From assembly GCF_001456155.1 (NCBI RefSeq), contig NZ_CP013293.1, positions 3,286,001 through 3,350,000 of the forward strand: 64,000 nucleotides of DNA, in the 5' to 3' direction. The DNA comes from Chryseobacterium sp. IHB B 17019. Lineage in GTDB: Bacteria > Bacteroidota > Bacteroidia > Flavobacteriales > Weeksellaceae. Both the position numbers and the translations under genes were made by a program. Of this stretch, positions 16,123-23,580 are shown one piece after another. Positions within the stretch are counted from its first letter, which is position 1; the number at the start of each line of letters is the position of its first letter. The notes beneath the pieces are model-generated. The model saw nothing but the letters and a program-made list of their open reading frames with translations. It was not told the DNA's origin and did no database searches.

Positions 16123-17094
16123 TTATTCTTGTGATGATTTAATTTGCTGAATTACATCATAAAATGAATCTTTCTCACTTAAATCAAAATTAATGGTTAA
16201 ATCTAATCCAAATTGTTCAGACCACAGCTTAATTCCAATCAATGCAATTCCCCAACATGGTGTATCAGGAGATAAATTCATTTGTTCTAATGCCGTAACT
16301 AATCTATCTTCTACGTTTGGATGTATTTTACCAGTCGTTTCAGGTTTAAAATATAACATTGCTAAAATCCCGATTGTAACACCTATTGTAGTACCTAATT
16401 CATTTATCTTCGTAGGATGAATACCTTTTTTTATTAATTCAATTGCTTCAAAATCTGCTTCTTTTTCAAATTCAATAAAATGTGAATCCTCAAATGTATT
16501 AGAGTTTATTTCATCAATATGTCGAATAGCATGAATATATTCATGACACAATATAAACATCACAGCATGTGTATAAAATATATTTGGTTGTTCAATATAA
16601 TCTCTTTCTTCTGCTAGATATATTTCAGGATTTGGAAGGTTCTCTTTATCCCATGGAACGAAATCCACAATTAATGATTTACCATAATTAAAAACCTCAT
16701 ACGCTTTCTCAATTCTTTCTGGATCAATTTTGTATTTTTCAAAACCAGCCGCCTTATTAACTCTTGGAAAATCAATTAGCTGTAAATATAACGTATATAC
16801 AGAATGAGAAATGCACCATAAATATGAAAGAAATGTCTCATGAAATTCAATTACCTTATCAACATTTCTAATATGTGGTGTAAATGTAATTTTTTCTTCA
16901 CCATAATATATGTTTAGTTTATTGGAAAGCCCATGCTTTCTTATAGCATTTTCAAGTTCATTTCTAAAATCTGGATGCGTAAAGTGAAACATATAAATAT
17001 TCAATTTATGCAGAATCCTTATTGGTTGTGTACCAAAATGCTTTGATTTATCATAATGATTTATTAATCCTTTGCTTTGAAACATCCATTCCAT
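16123..17094 (-). CDS. HEXXH metallopeptidase-like protein (resembles peptidase U49/Lit)
   Basis: 323 residues, without signal peptide, so probably cytoplasmic. A hydrophobic helix carries HEYIHAIRH (about 184-192), a zinc-binding HEXXH. About 20 residues on, FEKEADFEAIEL has the Glu-x-x-x-Asp pattern that supplies the third ligand in such enzymes, and IHPNVEDRL follows later, as in M48-like and Lit-type proteins. Lit, from an E. coli prophage, cleaves EF-Tu on phage infection. By fold and by position on a mobile element a similar abortive role is possible, but substrate evidence is absent. Last of a three-gene run with the two secreted-protein genes upstream (27-base gap). Confidence 0.65.
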   Translation of the reverse strand: MEWMFQSKGLINHYDKSKHFGTQPIRILHKLNIYMFHFTHPDFRNELENAIRKHGLSNKLNIYYGEEKITFTPHIRNVDKVIEFHETFLSYLWCISHSVYTLYLQLIDFPRVNKAAGFEKYKIDPERIEKAYEVFNYGKSLIVDFVPWDKENLPNPEIYLAEERDYIEQPNIFYTHAVMFILCHEYIHAIRHIDEINSNTFEDSHFIEFEKEADFEAIELIKKGIHPTKINELGTTIGVTIGILAMLYFKPETTGKIHPNVEDRLVTALEQMNLSPDTPCWGIALIGIKLWSEQFGLDLTINFDLSEKDSFYDVIQQIKSSQE

Positions 17095-17121
17095 AGTTAT
17101 TTTGTTTTCTCAAATATAAAA

Positions 17122-17466
17122 TTATCTTTTCATATTTGCCTTGCCAAATTTTAGCATTACAAGCCTCTTTGACTTATCATAAATAAATACATTATTTTCA
17201 GCAGACACTCTCACTCCTTTATTGAATTTGAAATCATCTGAAAATAAGTCATCAGTGAAAGATAATTCACAATCAAAATAGACGCTGTCCATTTTTTGTT
17301 CGTTTTCGGAAAAGGAAGAGACCTTTTTGATCTCCAGATTCTGAATCTCAACTTTGTTTTCAAGCATTCCTTTTAAATCATAGTCTACCTGCTCTACTAT
17401 TGTTCTTTTGGAACAGGAAAGCATTGTTATTGCCATCAAAATTTGAAGAAATACACCTTTTTTCAT
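17122..17466 (-). CDS. Small lipoprotein
   Basis: 114 residues. Signal MKKGVFLQILMAITMLSC with lipobox MLSC and Ser after the Cys. The mature part is beta-rich and charged with no known domain. Its ATG overlaps the stop of the upstream gene by 4 bases (ATGA), so the two are translated together, and both are predicted to be exported. Cargo of the tRNA-Glu element; function unknown. Confidence 0.75.
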   Translation of the reverse strand: MKKGVFLQILMAITMLSCSKRTIVEQVDYDLKGMLENKVEIQNLEIKKVSSFSENEQKMDSVYFDCELSFTDDLFSDDFKFNKGVRVSAENNVFIYDKSKRLVMLKFGKANMKR

Positions 17467-18758
17467 TCTGAATCTGTATTAAAATTAAACGGCATATTTC
17501 TGAATGACTTTTGATTTTCTTCGTTGGTCGCCTCAATAATCAGAAATATTCCCTGCTTTTTGATATTGGTATTTACCAGCTTCTTATACAGTTCCGAATC
17601 TTTGTTTATTTCTTCCTTCATCAAAAAATCCTCTTTCAGAAAATAATAATCGGCAAAAGAGTTTTTGAATGCATAAAAATTATTTTCTAAATAGCTGAGA
17701 ATATCAACATTTCTTAACATTTTTTTATTTTCAACTTTTCTAAAACCCCCTTCTCCATCATAATAATAGAGTTGAAGGCGGAAAGAAAATGGAGATTTGA
17801 AATATTTGATATTTGCTATTTTAAAATCCTTGATTTGATTATCCCCACCTTCATATATTTTATTTCCATCATAATAAACAGAGTTTTCTTGCTTAACATA
17901 TTTTGGAGGCAAAATACCATCAACACCTCGTCTGTTTTTAATTGTTATCGAATCTTTGATATTATATGGTAGCCCTTTATCTAATGTAATATGAATCACA
18001 TATTCTTTTGGAATTTTTCCGTCTGTATAGGATATGTTGTTTTGAGGTTGATTAATAATATTTGACTGTTCTTTTGTCTCAGAAGTCTTGTCTTTTTCTG
18101 TTGGTTCCAAAGAATCAGACAAAGGAAAATCCTTAATATCCATTTGAGAATCAAATCCTGATTCTTCAAGGGCGTAGGACTCTGTGAATTTGCCTGTTTT
18201 TATGTTAATATTTTCCTGTTTTACCAATCCTCTGTCCTTAGAATAGTATTCAACTGTTTTTTCAGGAAATTGATGTCTCCCTGACATTTGTCGTTCGATA
18301 ACAAGAAGTTTTTCTTTTGATTCTTCCCAATAACACAGACCATAATAAATAGTTCCGCTCTCATCCGCATAGCTCCATTTGGTTGTTCCTATTGAGGTAG
18401 GGAGCTTGAAATAAATATTATTTTTTCCGAAAGTGTATTCTTCCCCTCCTGAATCAATTGAAGCTCCATCTTTTGTTCTAATCAATGAAATTTCATCATT
18501 CCCGATCTCAAAGAGCTTAGCACTCGGCTCTGAGTTCATGAGTCCGATTTCAAGGGATGTTCCGACAAGATGATTTGAAATTTTGAAATAATTAACCCTG
18601 AAAAAGTCTTCTGAATTTGTTTTGGATTTCAGAGAAACGAAGTTGTTTTTGACTGGAAAAATCCATTGTTCCAGTTTTTCTGTTACTTGTCCCTTTACGT
18701 CTTGACAAAAAACCGTCAAACTCAATAAAAGAAGGAAAAAGCCATAATTGTTTTTCAT
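17463..18758 (-). CDS. Secreted protein of unknown function
   Basis: 431 residues with a signal peptide (YGFFLLLLSLTVFCQDVKGQ). The N-terminal half is beta-rich (YFKLPTSIGTTKWSYADESG, YYGLCYWEE). A low-complexity Ser/Glu/Gln linker follows near 215-245, then a second beta-rich half with many Tyr and Asn. No catalytic motif is recognised. The linker suggests two extracellular or periplasmic domains. First gene of the cargo run, 260 bases below a candidate promoter, with folded leader sequences between. Confidence 0.75.
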   Translation of the reverse strand: MKNNYGFFLLLLSLTVFCQDVKGQVTEKLEQWIFPVKNNFVSLKSKTNSEDFFRVNYFKISNHLVGTSLEIGLMNSEPSAKLFEIGNDEISLIRTKDGASIDSGGEEYTFGKNNIYFKLPTSIGTTKWSYADESGTIYYGLCYWEESKEKLLVIERQMSGRHQFPEKTVEYYSKDRGLVKQENINIKTGKFTESYALEESGFDSQMDIKDFPLSDSLEPTEKDKTSETKEQSNIINQPQNNISYTDGKIPKEYVIHITLDKGLPYNIKDSITIKNRRGVDGILPPKYVKQENSVYYDGNKIYEGGDNQIKDFKIANIKYFKSPFSFRLQLYYYDGEGGFRKVENKKMLRNVDILSYLENNFYAFKNSFADYYFLKEDFLMKEEINKDSELYKKLVNTNIKKQGIFLIIEATNEENQKSFRNMPFNFNTDSE

Positions 18759-19151
18759 ATCGTTACTGTTTTAATCTTCAATGATGCAATGAAGTCTATC
18801 GTAAAACAGCTTTTCTAAGAAAAAAGAAAAGCAAGTGGTTCTCACATGCTTTTAGTTCTGAAGGCTCGGCAAAGCCTATGTTACATAAAAACAGGATAAG
18901 CCACTTGCCCTATAGGGACAAGCGCACTGAAACTGTTTGCGTTTTGTAACATTTAAGAATTTTGCCGATTCACAGAACAAAAGCAAAAGTTTTACACTTT
19001 TATTTTCCGATAAAATTTGAACTGCAAAGATAGAAATTTTTCTAATTTCTTTCTCTGTTTCGCTTCAGTAAAAAGATTTTCAAGGATTTGACATTTTTTC
19101 TTTGATTCTCCTTGTCTTCTTTTAAAAAGCACAAAGTAGGTCAACAACGAC
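18759..19151 (-). other. Structured non-coding region between rep and the cargo genes
   Basis: 393 bases without a gene. It holds GCAAGTGG (18831-18838) with its reverse complement CCACTTGC (18901-18908). Between them is the small hairpin AGGCT/AGCCT (18862-18877). CCCTATAGGG (18908-18917) is a perfect palindrome, inside CTTG..CAAG arms (18904-18922). On the minus strand TATCTTTG (19025-19032) is a -7 match that would make all of these part of the leader of the 431-residue gene. They could also be the replication or transfer origin of the element. Confidence 0.5.
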
Positions 19152-19157
19152 CTACTT
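19134..19157 (-). terminator. Terminator of rep overlapping its stop codon
   Basis: Perfect arms AAGTAGGTC (19134-19142) and GACCTACTT (19149-19157), loop of 6. The TAG stop (19152-19154) is inside the stem; T-rich sequence follows on the minus strand. Confidence 0.7.
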
Positions 19158-20135
19158 GACTATTTTTTGATATCTATTCATTCTGAAAATTTGCTTCAAA
19201 CCCTCGACATATTGTATTCGAACTTTATGAGTGAATTCGATTGTATTTTTATCAAATTTGAATCCAAAGTCAGAGTTCAACGCATTATCAAATTGCTTAA
19301 GTTTTTTTGACTTATCGCTTGAGGACAATAAGCCCTTGTCAATTCCTTTCTTTAATAAAAATTCAATCTTATCCCTACCAAACTCATAAATGAGATATCT
19401 CTTCATAAAAACTTCAAAGCCTTTCAAGCCTTTTAAATCAGGATATTCTAACAGTGATTTTTTATGAATTTTATTATACATATCAAACCACAATTTAAGA
19501 GCCTTTTTACAGTTTTCTGCTTCAAATAAATCTTTAACCCTTAAGTCTGGAATTTTCAAGATTTTTGAAGGATTTGATTGCATCATAAATTCATACCTAA
19601 CCAAATTATGGAAAGTATCAATAAATGAAGTATCCTCCTGAATAAGTTTTTTATTTTTTGTAGCAAACTCTTTTATCTTATCATAAAAAACTAAGTTTCT
19701 TCTTCCACTATTTGAATAAAATCTCAGAGTAGTTCTTTTTGACGTATCCCGCTGAAAATATTTCAAATAATATAGTCCAAGAAAGTAATCTGAAACTTCG
19801 TTTTCCAATTCAAAATTTGCAGCAATATCAAGTCTTCTTACCCGAGCATTTCTCAGATCAACACCTAGTTCATCACTCAATAACATAATAGCAATTGGAA
19901 AAGACCTGAAATCAAAATTTTCAATATTGTTATTATTCAAATATTTGGGAATGCTTCCATCAATTTTAATCATTTCATCATTGATAAATACTGCCATATT
20001 TCTAATCATTCCTGTTGGCTTAAAATTTCCCCTGACATATTTATCAGCAGGCATCAAGTTCTTTTTAATTTCATCAGTATTCCAAGGGGTTTCAGCGTCT
20101 TTTCGATATAATGTTAGAGCATTAGTATCAAACAT
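19152..20135 (-). CDS. Phage/plasmid-type replication initiation protein (Rep)
   Basis: 327 residues, soluble. It shows the pattern of gene II/X or CRI-type phage and plasmid Rep proteins: RVRRLDIAANFE (about 118-129), FYDKIKEFA near 175, and LVRYEFMMQSNPSKI near 207. These match the R-x-D-x-x-N, Y-x-K and R-Y-E features of that group, which nick and rejoin DNA for rolling-circle replication. I did not find a textbook HUH triplet by eye, so the catalytic class is inferred. It lies between excisionase and cargo, ends in a terminator and is preceded by two TATTAATAC boxes. Probably lets the excised element replicate. Confidence 0.65.
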   Translation of the reverse strand: MFDTNALTLYRKDAETPWNTDEIKKNLMPADKYVRGNFKPTGMIRNMAVFINDEMIKIDGSIPKYLNNNNIENFDFRSFPIAIMLLSDELGVDLRNARVRRLDIAANFELENEVSDYFLGLYYLKYFQRDTSKRTTLRFYSNSGRRNLVFYDKIKEFATKNKKLIQEDTSFIDTFHNLVRYEFMMQSNPSKILKIPDLRVKDLFEAENCKKALKLWFDMYNKIHKKSLLEYPDLKGLKGFEVFMKRYLIYEFGRDKIEFLLKKGIDKGLLSSSDKSKKLKQFDNALNSDFGFKFDKNTIEFTHKVRIQYVEGLKQIFRMNRYQKIVK

Positions 20136-20185
20136 AATTTATTTATTTTTTGAGGTAAACAAAAGTCAAACAGCAAAATTGACCT

Positions 20186-20227
20186 GTATTAATACTCTTC
20201 TTCTTTCCTTTTTCGGAATATTAATAC
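20186..20227. repeat. Two TATTAATAC boxes upstream of rep
   Basis: GTATTAATAC (20186-20195, perfect palindrome) and TATTAATAC (20219-20227), 32 bases apart, about three helical turns. Candidate operator or Rep-binding sites in the 183-base rep upstream gap. Confidence 0.45.
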
Positions 20228-20293
20228 GCTTTTTATTTAAAATCAAATAATTTTGCCGAGGCTTTTGATAATGGTAATTTTTAATTTCTGAAA

Positions 20294-20311
20294 AGAGAAA
20301 TGATTTTCTCT
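20294..20311 (-). terminator. Short hairpin after the excisionase-like gene
   Basis: Arms AGAGAAA (20294-20300) and TTTCTCT (20305-20311), loop of 4, followed by a short T-rich tract on the minus strand. Weak to moderate. Confidence 0.5.
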
Positions 20312-20318
20312 GTTTTTA

Positions 20319-20603
20319 CTAAATTTTCTTTGGTTTTTGGTTATTTGCTTCAGTTTTTATCTCTTCAAGTGTTTTGACTTTTATTGCCGTCAACCATTCG
20401 TCAATCTCAGATTTTCTGAAGAAAATACTATTCCCTCCAGGTGTTTTGTAGTGTGGAATTTTCCTTTTGCTTGTCAATTTGTAGATATATGATTTTTCAT
20501 AACCCGTGTAACTACAAAACTCATTGAGATTCAAGATTTCTTTTTGATTTCTCAATAGTTCTCTAACTTCTAAAAGAATATCAATGAAAGTTTCTTTTTT
20601 CAT
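20319..20603 (-). CDS. Excisionase-like helix-turn-helix protein
   Basis: 94 residues. A MerR/HTH_17-type DNA-binding domain fills about 24-72: LNLNEFCSYTGYEKSYIYKL, then KIPHYKTP and FFRKSEIDEWL, with the usual W-L at the end. Such proteins next to a tyrosine integrase direct excision and often repress neighbouring genes. The ATG is 3 bases after the integrase stop on the same strand, so the two are cotranscribed. The basic tail (KTEANNQKPKKI) is unstructured. Confidence 0.8.
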   Translation of the reverse strand: MKKETFIDILLEVRELLRNQKEILNLNEFCSYTGYEKSYIYKLTSKRKIPHYKTPGGNSIFFRKSEIDEWLTAIKVKTLEEIKTEANNQKPKKI

Positions 20604-20606
20604 AAT

Positions 20607-21461
20607 TTAATCTGCTAATATGTTTGGTAATTTATTGATGGCTTTGGTTTTTGAAAGTTCAGCGGTTCTGACATAGATTTGAGTTTGTCTCAAATCCTTA
20701 TGTCCTAAAAGTGATGAAACCATATTGATTCCAACTTCTGCAAAAACCAAGGATGTAGCAAAAGTATGTCTTGCACAATGCCAAGTGATATGCTTCTCAA
20801 TTTCAGCTTTTTCGACCCATTTCTTCAAAATACCTAAACAACCTGTATGAGAGGGCAAATCAAAAACGAGAGACTTCCCTTGACATCTTTCTCCCAAGAG
20901 CTTAATAGCATTGTCGTGAAGAGGCATAACTACCTTTTCCTTTGTTTTGACTTGAACAATTGAAAGAATGTTTTCATTATTGATGTTGCTCCATTTAAGT
21001 ATCTTGACATCGCAAAAACGTAGACCTGTCAAACAACTGAAAAGAAAGGCTCTTTTAACACTTGAGTTTGAACATTCTGTCATAGACAATAAAAATGCTT
21101 CTTCCGATGTGAGGATATCTTTTTCAGCGGAAACTCCTTTTGAATTTTTGATATTTAAAGCAGGATTCGTTTTAAAATACTTGGAAATTGTAGCCTCTTT
21201 AATAATTCTTTTCAGTTTTTTGAAATAGTTAAACGGAGTACTACCATTCAATGTTGAATCCAAATAATCTTTGAAAGAAATCAAAAATTCCTCATCAATT
21301 TCAGAGCAAGGTAATTTTTTCTTTTTTCTGAAAGTTTTGAGTTTTGCAATCATTGATTTGAATGTACGCATCTCACTGTGTTGAGCTTTTCTTTCAATAA
21401 ATTCATCACAGTATTCAAAAAAATCTTTTTCTGTTTGATATCCTTTCTCATATAAAATCAT
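20607..21461 (-). CDS. Tyrosine integrase, core-binding and catalytic part
   Basis: 284 residues from the ATG at 21461; a TTG one codon earlier is also possible. All catalytic residues are seen: Arg in SCLTGLRFCD, Lys in VQVKTKEK, H-x-x-R in WHCARHTFA, His in SLLGHKD and Tyr in TQIYVRT. The N-terminal arm-binding part is missing from this frame and is encoded by the ORF just upstream, overlapping by 14 bases in another frame. Integrases of this group are normally one protein of about 350-400 residues. So this is either a frameshifted integrase, a programmed frameshift or two coupled polypeptides. The catalytic domain itself looks intact. Confidence 0.85.
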   Translation of the reverse strand: MILYEKGYQTEKDFFEYCDEFIERKAQHSEMRTFKSMIAKLKTFRKKKKLPCSEIDEEFLISFKDYLDSTLNGSTPFNYFKKLKRIIKEATISKYFKTNPALNIKNSKGVSAEKDILTSEEAFLLSMTECSNSSVKRAFLFSCLTGLRFCDVKILKWSNINNENILSIVQVKTKEKVVMPLHDNAIKLLGERCQGKSLVFDLPSHTGCLGILKKWVEKAEIEKHITWHCARHTFATSLVFAEVGINMVSSLLGHKDLRQTQIYVRTAELSKTKAINKLPNILAD

Positions 21462-21666
21462 CAATACCTTTTAATTCAATGTTTGCTACAATTTTTTTGA
21501 CTGCTTCTTTCCTTTCCTTATTGATTTCCCTTTCAAGAGGCGTTTTGGGATATTTGTAGTATCGAATATCCAGCATTTTCTTTTTTCGAGTCCCATTCTT
21601 GTGAATGTCCAACTGAATTCCGATCCAATTACCTTTCAGATCTATTTCACGTACTTTAATAGTCAT
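21448..21666 (-). CDS. Tyrosine integrase, N-terminal arm-binding part
   Basis: 72 residues that match the start of Bacteroidota tyrosine integrases: a beta strand pair (IKVREIDLKGNWIGIQLDIH), basic turn RKKKMLDIRYYKYP, then TPLEREINKERKEAVKKIVA, a helix. It stops at TGA inside the sequence TTTTATATGAG, and the rest of the integrase continues in another frame from an ATG 14 bases before this stop. The two ORFs together equal one integrase. Confidence 0.75.
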   Translation of the reverse strand: MTIKVREIDLKGNWIGIQLDIHKNGTRKKKMLDIRYYKYPKTPLEREINKERKEAVKKIVANIELKGIDDFI

Positions 21667-21754
21667 ACTTATAAATTTTTATATATCAGCTTTATAACAG
21701 ATGTTCAAAAAAAGAATCGGATTTTTAACAGATTTTAACAAACATTATAAATAT

Positions 21755-21771
21755 TTACGAAAATCTTCCGA
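21755..21771 (+). repeat. Possible integrase arm site, right
   Basis: TTACGAAAATCTTCCGA, 16/17 identical to 13787-13803 and in the same orientation, 105 bases inside the right repeat. The remaining sequence of the gap 21667-21876 shows no gene. Confidence 0.5.
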
Positions 21772-21876
21772 ATACAAGTATGAGGAGGAGGTCAAACAAA
21801 GGAAATCAGAATCAAGGAATCTTTGATTTTTCTAAGTATTCTCTGAAAATTTATGCTCAAATTTTGTGAAAAGTGT

Positions 21877-21896
21877 TTCCCCTACGGGCTACTTAA
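21877..21896 (+). repeat. Right attachment repeat
   Basis: Second copy of TTCCCCTACGGGCTACTTAA; a tRNA-Glu 3' end without the rest of a tRNA. Confidence 0.9.
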
Positions 21897-21926
21897 AGAG
21901 ATTCATTTTTTGGATCTCTTTTTTTA
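21895..21926 (+). terminator. Probable original terminator of the tRNA-Glu array
   Basis: Arms AAAGAGAT (21895-21902) and ATCTCTTT (21914-21921) followed by T residues, directly after the right repeat. Before integration it would have followed the third tRNA-Glu. The sequence from 21927 to 22076 is AT-rich and holds nothing I can name. Confidence 0.7.
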
Positions 21927-22076
21927 TTTCCCTTAATCGTGAATTACTACATTCTGTCTTTTTAACTCCTGAAATTATTTATTAGACAACATTAAATGAA
22001 ACCAAAAATATATATTCAAAATAGGGGAATAATTAAGTTTTATTTAAAAAAATAAGATAAAATGCTTTTTCAATAA

Positions 22077-22108
22077 AAACGGTGACCTTGAGATCCAAGC
22101 CACCGTTT
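22077..22108 (-). terminator. Terminator of the superoxide dismutase gene
   Basis: Arms AAACGGTG (22077-22084) and CACCGTTT (22101-22108), followed on the minus strand by TTTTTATT. Confidence 0.75.
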
Positions 22109-22125
22109 CTTTTTATGATTTAAAT

Positions 22126-22800
22126 TTACTTTTTACTTAAAGCCTCATCGTATCTTCTGCTGATTTCTTTCCAGTTGGTCACGTTCCAGATTGCTGTCAG
22201 ATAATCTGCTCTTTTGTTTTGGTATTTCAAATAATAAGCATGTTCCCACACATCAATCCCAAAAATCGGAGTTCCTTTTTCTTCTACGACATCCATTAAG
22301 GGATTGTCCTGATTTGGTGTTGATGAAACAAACAGCTTTCCATTTTTATCTACGGATAGCCAAGCCCATCCGGAACCGAAACGATCTGCTCCTGCCTTGC
22401 TCATTTTCTCTTTAAAAGCATCCATGTTTCCAAAAGCTTCATTAATGGCTTTCGCCAACTTTGCAGACGGCTGTGTATTTTTTTCAGGAGTAAGAACCGT
22501 CCAAAACAGCTCGTGATTATAATGTCCACCTGCATTGTTTCTCACCGCCGGACTCAATTTTGAAATACTCGATAAAATCTGGAACAACGTCTGTTTTTCC
22601 TGAGGCGTTCCTGCAATCGCCTTATTTAAATTACTTACATAAGCCGCCGCATGCTTTGAATAGTGAATTTCCATCGTCTGCGCATCAATATTTCCTTCCA
22701 GCGCATTGTAAGCGTAGGGTAAAGGAGTCTGCTTGAATTGCGCAAAAGCAAACTGTGCTGCAAATACTGCTCCTAGAGCTGCTATTTTCAAAACCTTCAT
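22126..22800 (-). CDS. Exported Fe/Mn superoxide dismutase
   Basis: 224 residues. Converts superoxide to oxygen and hydrogen peroxide. Unlike cytosolic forms it begins with a signal peptide ([18 protein letters not shown], then QF), so it should act in the periplasm or outside. Metal ligands are in place: His in [13 protein letters not shown], His in [10 protein letters not shown], Asp and His in [16 protein letters not shown]. The KRADYL end is typical. Fe or Mn use cannot be told by eye. Single gene with its own terminator. Confidence 0.93.
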   Translation of the reverse strand: MKVLKIAALGAVFAAQFAFAQFKQTPLPYAYNALEGNIDAQTMEIHYSKHAAAYVSNLNKAIAGTPQEKQTLFQILSSISKLSPAVRNNAGGHYNHELFWTVLTPEKNTQPSAKLAKAINEAFGNMDAFKEKMSKAGADRFGSGWAWLSVDKNGKLFVSSTPNQDNPLMDVVEEKGTPIFGIDVWEHAYYLKYQNKRADYLTAIWNVTNWKEISRRYDEALSKK

Positions 22801-22828
22801 AATATTTTGTTTTATGGTTTAACTTGTT

Positions 22829-22902
22829 AGAGGGGAAGTTAGGAGATAGAGGCTAAAGTTTTTTGCATGCTTCCAGCCCCCTGCTTCCATCTTTTCCCCT
22901 TA
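22829..22902. repeat. Imperfect inverted repeat, purine/pyrimidine-rich
   Basis: The left arm GAGGGGAAGTTAGGAGATAG resembles the reverse complement of the right arm (CTTCCATCTTTTCCCCTT), with a TTTTTTGCATGC centre. Looks like an intergenic dispersed element; it overlaps the end of the next gene by 3 bases. Confidence 0.35.
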
Positions 22903-23580
22903 TTTCAACAATTTTCTGATATCTTCAATCAAAATTTCTCTGTCCGGATGATATTTTCCTGTCAGTTTTGGGGTTTTCCCTTCAGGATCTTCATAATTCA
23001 ATCCTGAATAATATAGAATCGGCATATTGTCTTTGTTATACCTGCAACGGATATTTCCATCCTTATCGACAAGCGCGATCATCCCGCTGTGATTGAGACT
23101 TTCGCTTTTATCTTCTTCATCACCAACATAGATATTAAACTTATCTGCAAGATCTCCAATATACGTCCTGTCACCTGTCAGAAAATGCCAGTTCGGGGAT
23201 TTTACACCAATTCTTTTCGCATGCTCTTTCAGCAATTCCGGAGTATCATTTTCAGGATCTATGGTGATTGAGATGATCCCAAAATCCGGATTGTTGATCT
23301 CTTCTTCGATAGCTCTCATGTTGGTATTCATTATCGGGCAGATCGTTGGGCACCTGCTGAAGAAAAACTCTACCAGATACACTTTACCAAGCATGTCTTT
23401 GTTGGTAATTTTCTTGCTGTTTTGGTCCGTTAACTCAAAATCAGGAACCTTCATCACTGTATAAAGGTTTTTTTTGAAATATCCCATTCCTACCCCGATG
23501 CCTAAAAAGAGCAAAGCAATAACTATAATGGGGATAATTACTTTACTTTTTGCGTTGCCTGGATTTTTATTTTTGGACAT
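22900..23580 (-). CDS. SCO1/SenC-family protein
   Basis: 226 residues from the ATG at 23580 (MSKNKNPG). The open frame runs further upstream but would overlap the YHS gene heavily and put the membrane anchor deep inside. One anchor helix (VIIPIIVIALLFLGIGVGMGYF) leads to a thioredoxin-like periplasmic domain with CPTICP, the copper and redox site, and the distal His in LNHSGMIALVD. The family delivers copper to cytochrome c oxidase or acts as a thiol-disulfide protein. Coupled to the YHS lipoprotein gene by a 14-base overlap. Confidence 0.88.
   Translation of the reverse strand: MSKNKNPGNAKSKVIIPIIVIALLFLGIGVGMGYFKKNLYTVMKVPDFELTDQNSKKITNKDMLGKVYLVEFFFSRCPTICPIMNTNMRAIEEEINNPDFGIISITIDPENDTPELLKEHAKRIGVKSPNWHFLTGDRTYIGDLADKFNIYVGDEEDKSESLNHSGMIALVDKDGNIRCRYNKDNMPILYYSGLNYEDPEGKTPKLTGKYHPDREILIEDIRKLLK

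Larger units (their letters stand above)
13710..21896. mobile_element. Integrated element of about 8.17 kb in tRNA-Glu
   Basis: Bounded by a perfect 20-bp direct repeat that is the tRNA-Glu 3' end plus five flanking bases. Inside, next to the right end, are a tyrosine integrase (split), an excisionase-like HTH gene and a phage/plasmid-type Rep. All genes run on the minus strand, away from the integrase end. The rest is cargo of five genes. There is no relaxase, conjugation, capsid, Zot-like or terminase gene, so it is best described as a small Rep-bearing integrative element or satellite that depends on others to move. Confidence 0.85.

Noticed and set aside
13710..21896. Inovirus (filamentous prophage)
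   Set aside because: Size and Rep would fit, but no Zot-like ATPase, no coat-sized small membrane proteins and no adsorption protein were found.
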